Source of the DNA: Acidisphaera sp035272265
GTDB taxonomy: Bacteria > Pseudomonadota > Alphaproteobacteria > Acetobacterales > Acetobacteraceae
NCBI GenBank assembly: GCA_035272265.1
Contig: DATEQV010000263.1
Location: 1-5,954, forward strand
Length of the DNA: 5,954 bases
Reading direction: 5' to 3'
The notes below the pieces were generated by a model, which made no database searches, was not told the DNA's origin, and was given only the letters and a program-made list of their open reading frames with translations. A program made the position numbers and the translations under genes. Positions within the stretch are counted from its first letter, which is position 1, and each line of letters starts with the position of its first letter. Below, piece by piece: positions 1 to 5,954 of this stretch.

Positions 1-350
1 TGCGCGCCGATGCGGATGGGCGGTTCGACTTCTGGTCGACCCAGCCCACGTCCTACCCGATCCCGCACGACGGGCCGGTCGGCGAGCTGTTGTCGGCGAC
101 GGGCCGGCATCCGTACCGGCCGGCTCACGTGCATTTCATGATCTCGGCCCCTGGGCACGAGACGCTCGTGACGCACGTGTTCGTCGCCGGGGACGACTAT
201 CTCGACACCGACCCGGTGTTCGGCGTGAAGCGGTCGCTGGTCCGGGACTACGCGCAGCATCCGGCCGGAGAAGGGACGGACGGGCGCGCGATGCCGGAGC
301 CCTGGCGCTCGCTGCACTACGACTTCGCGCTGAAGCCGTCGGCAGCCTGA
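1..350 (+). CDS. Intradiol ring-cleavage dioxygenase, C-terminal part (hydroxyquinol 1,2-dioxygenase-like), 5' truncated
   Basis: The reading frame begins with the codon at base 3 and gives 115 residues before the TGA at 348-350; the N-terminal part lies outside the window. Intradiol dioxygenases are cytoplasmic non-haem Fe(III) enzymes that open catechol-type rings between the two hydroxyls; hydroxyquinol enzymes turn 1,2,4-benzenetriol into maleylacetate. Three of the four expected iron ligands are visible: Tyr18 of the fragment in SYPIPHDGPVG, and His42 and His44 in RPAHVHF. The 24-residue Tyr-to-His spacing matches the family; the first Tyr ligand must lie upstream. The block LVTHVF followed by YLDTDPVFGVKRSLV favours hydroxyquinol over classical catechol dioxygenases. 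An in-frame TTG at 90 is internal to the conserved domain and is not the true start. Family membership is firm; the substrate is inferred. Confidence 0.9.
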   Translation, partial: RADADGRFDFWSTQPTSYPIPHDGPVGELLSATGRHPYRPAHVHFMISAPGHETLVTHVFVAGDDYLDTDPVFGVKRSLVRDYAQHPAGEGTDGRAMPEPWRSLHYDFALKPSAA

Positions 351-374
351 CTCGGGGTCAGAAGAACTTCTTCT
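347..374. other. Paired hairpins at the convergent gene junction
   Basis: CTGAC (347-351) pairs perfectly with GTCAG (357-361) across a 5-nt loop, so one small stem covers both convergent stop codons (TGA at 348-350; TCA, read as TGA on the minus strand, at 358-360). It abuts a second dyad, AGAAGAA (360-366) and TTCTTCT (368-374) around a single C, which encodes the Lys-Lys-Phe-Phe end of the patatin. With 7 bp between the genes there is no room for a conventional terminator, and no T-tract follows on either strand. This may attenuate converging transcription, or the second dyad may simply follow from the encoded residues. Confidence 0.3.
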
Positions 375-1401
375 CGATATCCGTCGACGACCGCTTGCCG
401 AGGTCGTCGAAATGCGCGGCCAGGAACGCGTCCGCCTTCGACTTGCCAAGCTCGTACAGCCGCCGCAGGAACGCGATATCCGCGTTCAGCTTGGACGACG
501 CATCGAACCTCGCCAGCTCCGTCTCGGCGTCGATCGTGTGGATGTTCAGGCGCAGGAACCTGCCGCCGTCCAGCTCGCCGCGGTCGATCAGCTCGGTGAC
601 GAACTTGATCATCCGCATCTCGCGCATCAGCGACGAGTTGAACGACAGCGTGTTCACCCGGTCGATGATCGCGCGCACGGTGCGCGGCACCTCGGGGATG
701 TTGATCGGGCCGAGCTGCACGATGATGATGTCCGGGCAGCCGCCCATGTAGATCACCGGGAAGATCGGCGGATTGCCGGAATAGCCGCCGTCCCAGTAGT
801 GCTGCCCGTCGACCTCCACCGCCTGGAACAGCTGCGGCAGGCAGGCGCTGGCCATCACCGCCGCGACACTGATCTCGTGGCGGGCAAAGACGCGCAGCCG
901 TCCGTTCAGCACGTTCGTCGCACAGACGAACAGCGCCGGGCCGTCGGACGTGCGCAGCCGTTCGAAATCGACGACGCCGGCCAGCAGGTCGCGCAGCGGG
1001 TTCTCGTTCGTCGGGTTCAGCTCGTAGGGCGAGAACACCTTGTTCATCACGTCGGCCACGCGCCACGCGGGCGAGAAGTCCATGCTGCCGGTCCCCAGCA
1101 GCCGGTCGAGCGGCGACGGCTGCAACGGCGAGGCCGCCGCGAGCTGCGCCACGCCGTGCCAGAATTCCGCGAGGCTCGCCCGTGCACCGCTTCGGCCGCC
1201 GGCGATCAGCCCGTCGACGAACAGCGTCGCGTTCATCGCACCGGCGCTGGTGCCGACGAGCGCCTCCACCTCCAGCCGCTCGTCGTCGAGCAGGCGATCG
1301 AGCACGCCCCAGGTGAAGGCGCCGTGCGAACCGCCGCCCTGCAGCGCAAGCTTGATCCGCTTGCGCCGTCCGATCGGTGCGGCGTCCGGCTCCGGGGTCA
1401 T
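358..1401 (-). CDS. Patatin-like phospholipase family protein
   Basis: Complete 347-residue protein. Patatin-family enzymes are Ser-Asp dyad lipid acyl hydrolases that cut phospholipids or other acyl esters. The oxyanion-hole glycine motif is GGGSHG at residues 22-27, with His where many patatins have Arg. The nucleophile elbow is GTSAG at 50-54 (Ser52), and the catalytic Asp is Asp204 in DGG at 204-206, followed by YSGNPP. There is no signal peptide or clear membrane span; the N-terminus is short and basic (RRKR at 12-15), suggesting a cytosolic or peripheral membrane enzyme. No cyclic-nucleotide-binding domain is visible. The start is fixed by the 4-bp ATGA overlap with the upstream cyclase. 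No well-spaced Shine-Dalgarno sequence exists (only GAGAA abutting the ATG), which fits translational coupling. As I recall, patatins of this 'LALQGGGSHGAFTWG' type can lie near polyhydroxybutyrate or 3-hydroxybutyrate genes. The physiological substrate cannot be read from sequence. Confidence 0.93.
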   Translation of the reverse strand: MTPEPDAAPIGRRKRIKLALQGGGSHGAFTWGVLDRLLDDERLEVEALVGTSAGAMNATLFVDGLIAGGRSGARASLAEFWHGVAQLAAASPLQPSPLDRLLGTGSMDFSPAWRVADVMNKVFSPYELNPTNENPLRDLLAGVVDFERLRTSDGPALFVCATNVLNGRLRVFARHEISVAAVMASACLPQLFQAVEVDGQHYWDGGYSGNPPIFPVIYMGGCPDIIIVQLGPINIPEVPRTVRAIIDRVNTLSFNSSLMREMRMIKFVTELIDRGELDGGRFLRLNIHTIDAETELARFDASSKLNADIAFLRRLYELGKSKADAFLAAHFDDLGKRSSTDIEKKFF

Positions 1402-3515
1402 TTCTCGGCGTAGCGAATGGCAGGATTCCAGTCGGACGCAAGTGGCGCCTCGCGCAGCTTCTCCAGCCGGGCCGCGTAGACCGCCGCCAGCGTGTCGGCC
1501 TCGGCACCCCCGGCCGCCTGCAGCGCGCTCCATGCGTCCGCGAACCGCCCCGCCCGATAGGCCTCGACGCAGCGCTCCCATGCCGGCAGCCGTGCAACTA
1601 TCGACGCGTCCGCACGCAGCCCGTTCGCCGCGTCCGTCTCGCCGATCAGTTCGTGGATCCCGATCGGCACGGTAGCGCCCTTCGGATAGACGAGGTCGAC
1701 GCTGCGGAACACGAACGCGGCGCCGGCCCGGCGCTTGGTGTCGTCGCTGACTAGGATCTGCGTGCCGTAGAAGCGGGTCAGCGCCTCCAGGCGGTTGGCG
1801 AGGTTCACCATTGAGCCCATCGCCGTATAGGCCATGCGATCGTGCGAGCCGACATTGCCGACCACCGCCTCGCCGGTATGGATCCCGAACCGCGTCGGCA
1901 ACGGCGGCCAGCCGCGTTCGGCAAAGCGCTCGGCGAGCCGGTTGGTCAGCAGCCGCGCGCGCAGGCCGGCGCGGCAGGCGTGCGCCGCATGGTCCGCGTC
2001 CGGCGACGGCGCGTTCCACAGCGCCATCACCGCATCGCCGATGTACTTGTCGATCGTCGCCCCGGCATCGAGCAGTTCGGCCGTCAGCTCCTCGAAATAC
2101 ACCGACGTGATGCGCGCGAGGTCTTCCGGCTCCAGCGTCTCGGCGAGCGTGGTGAAGCCCTCGACGTCGGTGAACATGATGCTTAACGGCAGGCGCTCGC
2201 CGCCGATACGCGGCGTGGTGCCGGCGTTCAGCAGCTGCCGCACGAGGTCGCGCGGCACATAGGCGCCGAACGTCGCGAGCGCCGACTTCATCGCCGCCAT
2301 CGCCGTCACCAGACGATCGACCTCGGTGATCCGGCTGCTCAGCACGAGCGGCTGCGACAGCTCGAAGCGGCGGATCGACTCGGCTTCGCGCGTCAGCACG
2401 CCGAGCGGACGCGCGATGCGCCAGGACACCAGCGCGATGCACACCAGACCGATCGCGAAGGCCATCATCGCCAGGCTCGTGCCGCGCGCGATGCCGTCCA
2501 TCAGCGGACCGGTGAAGTCGGCACGGGGCGCGGCCACGGCGGCAAGCACTTGCAGCCCGTCCGGCGCGTCCATCTGCTCCAGCCGCACCAGGGTCGGCAC
2601 GCCGTCCACGGTCAGCGTCGCACCATTGCCCGGCACCAGCGCACCGGTCGCGTAGGCGCGCCAGATGGCGGGGATCAGTGGGTCGGACGACGACGCGGCG
2701 GTGATCCAGACGGTGCGCTCTTCGTCGCCGTCGCGCACCCGCAGAACCGCCTTCGTCGGATCCTGATGCGCCAGGATGATGCCGAGCCCGTCGAACAGAA
2801 ACACCGTCCCGTGCGGGCTGACCACCTGCCGCCGCAGGAAGCCGCCGAGCGTGTCCAGCGTGAGGTCGAAATCGATCACGCCGGAGCCGTCCGCGAGCGG
2901 CGCGCTGACACTCAGGCCGGGCAGCCCGATGAACGGCAGATCGTAGAGCGTGGAGATATGCACGCCCGGCGCGCGTGCCTGCAGCGTCCACGTCATCGAA
3001 CGCGGATCGTCGATCGCTACTGGCGTTTCGGTGCGCGCGATCTCGCGCCCGTCGGCAGCCAGGAATCGCCATGTCGTCGACGGCACCGCCGGATTGCCTT
3101 CGCGCACCGCCCACACCGCCTCGATCGGCCGCGGCGGCAGGATGGTGCCCGGCACGGCCTCGATCCGCATCGCCTGACGCAACGTGCCGTCGGGGGCGGC
3201 GATGGCTGCCGCCAGCAATGACGGAAGGGCATCGAGCGACGCGATCAGGGCCGCCAACGGATGACCCGGCGGATCGGGCGGCGGCGGGGTCGCGGACAAC
3301 GATCCGGCGAGCGCCAGGACCGGCCCGATCAGCACCTCCGTCCGCGCGTCGGCGGTTTGCGCGGCTTGCGCCAGCTGCACGCCGGCCGTGGCGATGGCCA
3401 CCTCCGCGCCGGCCCGGCGATAGCCGATCACCGCCGCGCTCAAGCCGACGATGAAGACGCTGGCGAACGCAATCAGGATAGTAACGGTGAAGCTGAGATG
3501 CGACTGCCGGGCCAT
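1398..3515 (-). CDS. Membrane-bound class III adenylate cyclase with Cache-like sensor domain
   Basis: 705-residue protein predicted to make cAMP from ATP in response to an extracytoplasmic cue. Order: TM1 about residues 9-31; extracytoplasmic region 33-344, Cache-like by VFLFDGLGIILAH (238-250) and GLQVLAAVAAPRADF (320-334); TM2 about 346-365; HAMP-like linker about 366-418; catalytic domain about 440-626; helical tail to 705 ending in the DW...K pattern common in this family. Catalytic residues are intact: metal ligands Asp450 (FTDVEGF) and Asp494 (KYIGDA), 44 residues apart as in mammalian cyclases; Lys490 and Thr564 for adenine selection (class IIIb pattern); transition-state Asn571 and Arg575 (VNLANR). 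Ser568 replaces the common Asp of GDxVN. The ATG at 3515 is preferred because GGTGGGG lies 5 nt upstream and TM1 then starts at the usual depth. An in-frame ATG at 3581 would add 22 residues but has no ribosome-binding site. The stop overlaps the patatin start. The sensed ligand is unknown. Confidence 0.93.
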   Translation of the reverse strand: MARQSHLSFTVTILIAFASVFIVGLSAAVIGYRRAGAEVAIATAGVQLAQAAQTADARTEVLIGPVLALAGSLSATPPPPDPPGHPLAALIASLDALPSLLAAAIAAPDGTLRQAMRIEAVPGTILPPRPIEAVWAVREGNPAVPSTTWRFLAADGREIARTETPVAIDDPRSMTWTLQARAPGVHISTLYDLPFIGLPGLSVSAPLADGSGVIDFDLTLDTLGGFLRRQVVSPHGTVFLFDGLGIILAHQDPTKAVLRVRDGDEERTVWITAASSSDPLIPAIWRAYATGALVPGNGATLTVDGVPTLVRLEQMDAPDGLQVLAAVAAPRADFTGPLMDGIARGTSLAMMAFAIGLVCIALVSWRIARPLGVLTREAESIRRFELSQPLVLSSRITEVDRLVTAMAAMKSALATFGAYVPRDLVRQLLNAGTTPRIGGERLPLSIMFTDVEGFTTLAETLEPEDLARITSVYFEELTAELLDAGATIDKYIGDAVMALWNAPSPDADHAAHACRAGLRARLLTNRLAERFAERGWPPLPTRFGIHTGEAVVGNVGSHDRMAYTAMGSMVNLANRLEALTRFYGTQILVSDDTKRRAGAAFVFRSVDLVYPKGATVPIGIHELIGETDAANGLRADASIVARLPAWERCVEAYRAGRFADAWSALQAAGGAEADTLAAVYAARLEKLREAPLASDWNPAIRYAEK

Positions 3516-3520
3516 CAGCA

Positions 3521-3527
3521 CCCCACC
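3521..3527 (-). promoter_or_regulatory. Probable ribosome binding site for the cyclase
   Basis: Read on the minus strand this is GGTGGGG, ending 5 nt before the ATG at 3515. It is an imperfect Shine-Dalgarno but the only purine-rich match near either candidate start, and it decides for the 3515 start over the upstream ATG at 3581. Confidence 0.5.
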
Positions 3528-3584
3528 GGGTCGGGATCGAGCTGCGAACGCAATGGCACTTCGATGAACATTCCAAGACATCTG

Positions 3585-3609
3585 TGCGACGCTTGCAGCG
3601 TGCGTCGCA
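3585..3609. repeat. Inverted repeat, 8-bp perfect arms, operator candidate
   Basis: TGCGACGC (3585-3592) and GCGTCGCA (3602-3609) are perfect reverse complements separated by 9 bp. Nested inside is a second dyad, ACGCT-TGC-AGCGT (3589-3601). It lies about 70 bp upstream of the preferred cyclase ATG. A related TGCGAC half-site occurs at 3705-3710, shortly before the DUF3141 ribosome binding site. A dimeric transcription-factor operator is the natural reading; an RNA hairpin in the cyclase leader is an alternative. Confidence 0.5.
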
Positions 3610-3635
3610 AAACACCCCGCTGCAGCGAGCGTCGC
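3594..3635. repeat. 15-bp imperfect direct repeat
   Basis: TGCAGCGTGCGTCGC (3594-3608) recurs as TGCAGCGAGCGTCGC (3621-3635) with a single mismatch and a 27-bp offset. The first copy shares bases with the 8-bp-arm dyad, the second with the neighbouring palindrome. Repeats at this spacing could be two binding sites for one regulator, or a small local duplication. Confidence 0.55.
3618..3627. repeat. 10-bp perfect palindrome
   Basis: CGCTGCAGCG is its own reverse complement. Short palindromes are common in GC-rich DNA, so alone it is weak; its position between two other dyads and inside the direct-repeat block is what makes it worth recording. Confidence 0.4.
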
Positions 3636-3648
3636 GTGACATTCACGC
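3634..3648. repeat. Operator-like dyad with 6-bp arms and 3-bp spacer
   Basis: GCGTGA-CAT-TCACGC has perfect 6-bp arms around a 3-bp centre. It is about 20-25 bp upstream of the TATCAT element (3670-3675), where an activator or repressor would overlap a -35 region for the DUF3141 gene. The spacing does not match CRP (TGTGA-N6-TCACA), so a direct cAMP-CRP site is not indicated; small dimeric regulators such as TetR or GntR types often use compact dyads like this. Confidence 0.45.
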
Positions 3649-3733
3649 AGCCGTGTACGCGATGACCTATATCATGGCCGGCGATGTCGAAAGCGACTAG
3701 CCGCTGCGACACATTCCGATCTGGACACCCCTC

Positions 3734-3739
3734 GGAGGA
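3734..3739 (+). promoter_or_regulatory. Shine-Dalgarno of the DUF3141 gene
   Basis: GGAGGA lies with 5 nt between its GGAGG core and the ATG at 3744, a near-ideal anti-16S match and spacing. It fixes the start of the downstream gene and suggests efficient translation. Confidence 0.85.
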
Positions 3740-3743
3740 TCTT

Positions 3744-5954
3744 ATGACCGCGCAAGTGTCCCCGCTTGGTTTCAAGCTCCCTTCACAACCTTGGACCCAA
3801 CCGGGACTCCCCCTGCTGCCGCCGCGCGCGAACCAGCTGGTTCAGCGGGCGAACGACGCGGCGACGCTGTTTCAGTCGCTCGCCCTGCTCGGCCTCGATC
3901 ACCTGCGGCGGATCGCCGAAAGCCACGGCACGCAGGCGCGCGCGGCCGCCGAGCGCATGAACGAAATCTGGTCCGTACCGCGCCAGCCCGGGCAGCTCGC
4001 GCTGGACTGGGCCGAGTATGCGCAGGACGCAACCCAGCGCGGCGTGCTGTTCCTCGACATCATGCGGCAGGTCGGCAACCAGGTCGTCGATCAGCAGACG
4101 CAAGGCAATAAGCCGGTGCTGGTCTACGACTACGACCTCATCGTCGACGGACAGACCCTGCCCCGGCCGGTGAACTACTCGCTGGTACAGATCCTTCCGC
4201 CGGCCGGCACCATCGATCCGACGCTGCGCCCGTACATCATCATCGACCCGCGCGCCGGGCATGGGCCCGGCATCGGCGGCTTCAAGTCCGACAGCCAGGT
4301 GGGTGTGGCGCTGTCGCACGGCCATCCGGTGTACTTCGTGATCTTCCTGCCGGAACCCGTGCCGGGCCAGACGCTCGCCGACGTGACGGCGGCCGAAGCA
4401 CGCTTCGTCCGCGAAGTGGCGCGGCGCCATCCAAACGCATTGCGCCCGGTGATCGTCGGCAACTGCCAGGGCGGCTGGGCGGCGATGCTGCTGTGCGCGA
4501 CCAACCCGGACATCACCGGCCCGGTCGTCGCCAACGGCGCGCCGCTGAGCTACTGGGCCGGCGTGCGCGGCAAGAACCCGCTGCGCTACCTCGGCGGCCT
4601 GGGCGGCGGCGCGCTGCCGCCGCTGATGCTGGCGGACCTCGGCGACGGCGTGTTCGACGGCGCGTGGCTCGTGCAGAACTTCGAGACGATGAACCCCGGC
4701 AACACATGGTGGCGGAAATACTACGACGTGTTCGCCAAGACGGACGCCGAGGCCGAGCGCTTCATCGGCTTCGAACGCTGGTGGTCCGGCTTCTACCTGA
4801 TGAACGAGGCGGAGATCCGCTGGATCGTCGAGAACCTGTTCATCGGCAACAAATTGCAGCGCGGCACGGCGACGCTCGGCGGACGCGGCAGCGTCGATCT
4901 GCGCAAGATCAAGGCGCCGATCATCGTCTTCGCCAGCCACGGCGACGACATCACGCCGCCGCAGCAGGCGCTGAACTGGATCCCGGCACTGTATGCGAGC
5001 GAGCAGGAGATCCGCGCGCGCGGCCAGCGGATCATCTACATGATCCACAAGGACATCGGCCACCTCGGCATCTTCGTCTCGGCCAAGGTGGCGCGCACCG
5101 AGCACACAAGGATCGTCACCACGCTCGAAGCGATCGAGGCGCTGGCGCCGGGCCTGTACGAGATGATCGTCGAGCAGAAGATCGGCGAGGGGATCGACGC
5201 GCAGTTCGTCGTCAGCTTCGCCGAGCGCAGCTTCGCCGACCTCAAGCACCTCGATGACGGCCACCAGGACGAGACGCCGTTCGCGGCGGTCAGCCGCGTC
5301 TCCGAATTCCTTGTCGACATGTACGAAATGGGTGCGCGGCCGTTCGTGCGGGCTTCTGCCACGCCGGCAACCGCGGCGGCGTTGCGGGCCATGCACCCGA
5401 TGCGCGCGCGCCGGACGATGCTCTCCGACCAGAACCCGGCGATGCAGCCGGTCGCGGCGCTTGCGGCGGCCGTGCGGGAGGGCCGCAAGCCGGCGATGCC
5501 GGACAATCCGTTCCTGCAGGCCGAGCAGCTGTGGGCCCGCGGCGTCGAGCAGATGTTCGACTACTGGAAGGACACCCGCGACGCGATGCAGGAGCTGATG
5601 TTCTTCGCGCTGTGGGGCAGCCCGTTCATGACCTCGCTGGGTGGCTCGCGCGAGAAGGACGTACCCGCGGAAGAGATCGGCGAGAGCCTGCGCGAGCTGC
5701 CGGAGGTGCAGGCCGCGCTGATGAACATCGACCGCGGCGGCTATGCCGAGGCGGTGATCCGCATGCTGATCATGATGGCCAAGTCGCGCGGCGCGGTGCG
5801 GCAGTCGCGGCTGGAGCGCTCGAACGCGATCCTGACCTCGAGGGAGCCGTTCATGTCGATGGGCGACGCCAAGCGCTCGCAGGTCATCACCGAACAGACG
5901 CTGATCGTGGACTACGACGAGCCGGCGGCGTTCGCGGCCTTGCCGGGGCTGCTG
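3744..5954 (+). CDS. DUF3141-family PHA synthase-like alpha/beta hydrolase, 3' truncated
   Basis: Open for 737 codons from the ATG at 3744 to the window edge with no stop. The central alpha/beta-hydrolase region carries a PhaC-like lipase box with cysteine nucleophile, GNCQGG (239-244, Cys241), a catalytic-Asp motif SHGDDITPP (Asp401) and a His motif DIGHLGIF (His440). These match the Cys-Asp-His arrangement of polyhydroxyalkanoate synthases. Before it, around residues 85-112, LALDWAEYAQDATQR followed by VLFLDIMRQVGN resembles phasin or PhaC N-terminal helices; another amphipathic helical stretch follows at about 588-629. No signal peptide is seen, so it is probably cytosolic or granule-associated. 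Family knowledge, from memory: DUF3141 genes often precede an enoyl-CoA hydratase/phosphate acetyltransferase fusion, an acetate kinase and fabI; that part would lie to the right. Whether it polymerises, transfers or hydrolyses acyl thioesters is unknown. It is divergent from the cyclase operon. Confidence 0.88.
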   Translation, partial: MTAQVSPLGFKLPSQPWTQPGLPLLPPRANQLVQRANDAATLFQSLALLGLDHLRRIAESHGTQARAAAERMNEIWSVPRQPGQLALDWAEYAQDATQRGVLFLDIMRQVGNQVVDQQTQGNKPVLVYDYDLIVDGQTLPRPVNYSLVQILPPAGTIDPTLRPYIIIDPRAGHGPGIGGFKSDSQVGVALSHGHPVYFVIFLPEPVPGQTLADVTAAEARFVREVARRHPNALRPVIVGNCQGGWAAMLLCATNPDITGPVVANGAPLSYWAGVRGKNPLRYLGGLGGGALPPLMLADLGDGVFDGAWLVQNFETMNPGNTWWRKYYDVFAKTDAEAERFIGFERWWSGFYLMNEAEIRWIVENLFIGNKLQRGTATLGGRGSVDLRKIKAPIIVFASHGDDITPPQQALNWIPALYASEQEIRARGQRIIYMIHKDIGHLGIFVSAKVARTEHTRIVTTLEAIEALAPGLYEMIVEQKIGEGIDAQFVVSFAERSFADLKHLDDGHQDETPFAAVSRVSEFLVDMYEMGARPFVRASATPATAAALRAMHPMRARRTMLSDQNPAMQPVAALAAAVREGRKPAMPDNPFLQAEQLWARGVEQMFDYWKDTRDAMQELMFFALWGSPFMTSLGGSREKDVPAEEIGESLRELPEVQAALMNIDRGGYAEAVIRMLIMMAKSRGAVRQSRLERSNAILTSREPFMSMGDAKRSQVITEQTLIVDYDEPAAFAALPGLL

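Larger units (their letters stand above)
3516..3743. promoter_or_regulatory. Divergent intergenic regulatory region
   Basis: This 228-bp region separates the cyclase-patatin operon (minus) from the DUF3141 gene (plus) and must hold promoters for both. It contains three dyads and one direct repeat, concentrated between 3585 and 3648. A possible plus-strand -10 is TATCAT at 3670-3675 (5 of 6 to consensus), but no convincing -35 lies 16-18 bp upstream, so an activator-dependent or non-sigma70 promoter is possible. No confident minus-strand promoter could be picked. No convincing small gene is seen here; open frames are short extensions of flanking shadows. Confidence 0.6.

Noticed and set aside
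90..350. Independent short dioxygenase gene starting at TTG 90
   Set aside because: The frame is open to the window edge and the iron-ligand Tyr motif SYPIPHDGPVG lies upstream of this codon, so it is an internal Leu codon of a longer gene.
412..1413. 333-codon plus-strand open frame opposite the patatin
   Set aside because: The composition is typical of an antisense shadow (Arg, His, Val, Glu, Asp); the opposite strand carries intact Ser-Asp dyad motifs.
317..1597. 426-codon minus-strand open frame overlapping the patatin and the end of the cyclase
   Set aside because: It shows frame-shifted, Arg/Ala-rich readings of the two real genes and has no start signal of its own.
358..3515. CBASS or Pycsar anti-phage system
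   Set aside because: The cyclase is a transmembrane Cache-sensor class IIIb enzyme with ATP-specifying Lys490 and Thr564, not a CD-NTase or soluble pyrimidine cyclase. The patatin has no visible nucleotide-binding domain, and no other defence genes are in the window.
1402..3642. Long minus-strand open frame running upstream of the patatin and in frame with it, suggesting a 1094-residue fusion protein
   Set aside because: Only the patatin portion has recognisable motifs. The upstream part is Arg/Ala/Gly-rich, out of frame with the intact cyclase, and is explained by scarcity of stop codons in GC-rich DNA.
3634..3648. CRP (cAMP receptor protein) binding site
   Set aside because: The TGA and TCA half-sites are separated by only 3 bp, whereas CRP needs TGTGA-N6-TCACA spacing.
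3783..5396. 537-codon minus-strand open frame opposite the DUF3141 gene
   Set aside because: Its product is dominated by Arg, Ala, Asp, His and Val with no domain motif, and the plus strand encodes a conserved PhaC-like protein with a strong ribosome binding site.

Overview
The window is GC-rich (about two-thirds G+C by eye), gene-dense bacterial DNA. Codon bias and gene families fit a proteobacterium, most likely a Burkholderiales/Burkholderia-like beta-proteobacterium. That assignment is inference from gene families and composition; no rRNA or other marker gene is present.

Layout, left to right: (1) bases 1-350, plus strand, the C-terminal 115 codons of an intradiol ring-cleavage dioxygenase, probably of the hydroxyquinol type, truncated by the window edge. 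(2) bases 358-1401, minus strand, a complete patatin-like phospholipase of 347 aa. It converges on the dioxygenase with only 7 bp between stop codons. (3) bases 1398-3515, minus strand, a complete membrane-bound class III adenylate cyclase (705 aa from the preferred start), with a Cache-like extracytoplasmic sensor flanked by two membrane segments, a HAMP-like linker, an intact catalytic domain and a C-terminal helical tail. Its stop overlaps the patatin start as ATGA, so the two form one operon with likely translational coupling. (4) bases 3516-3743, a divergent regulatory region with a dense cluster of dyads and a 15-bp direct repeat. (5) bases 3744-5954, plus strand, 737 codons of a DUF3141-family alpha/beta hydrolase resembling PHA synthase, with a Cys-Asp-His triad and a good Shine-Dalgarno sequence, running off the right edge.

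Working model (inference): an extracytoplasmic signal is sensed by the Cache-like domain and changes cAMP production. The co-translated patatin hydrolyses a lipid or acyl ester. The divergent PhaC-like protein, with phasin-like helices at both ends, handles acyl-thioester or polyhydroxyalkanoate-type chemistry. The dyad cluster could coordinate both directions. The dioxygenase appears to belong to a separate aromatic-catabolic unit. No tRNA, rRNA, CRISPR array, insertion sequence or attachment site was seen.
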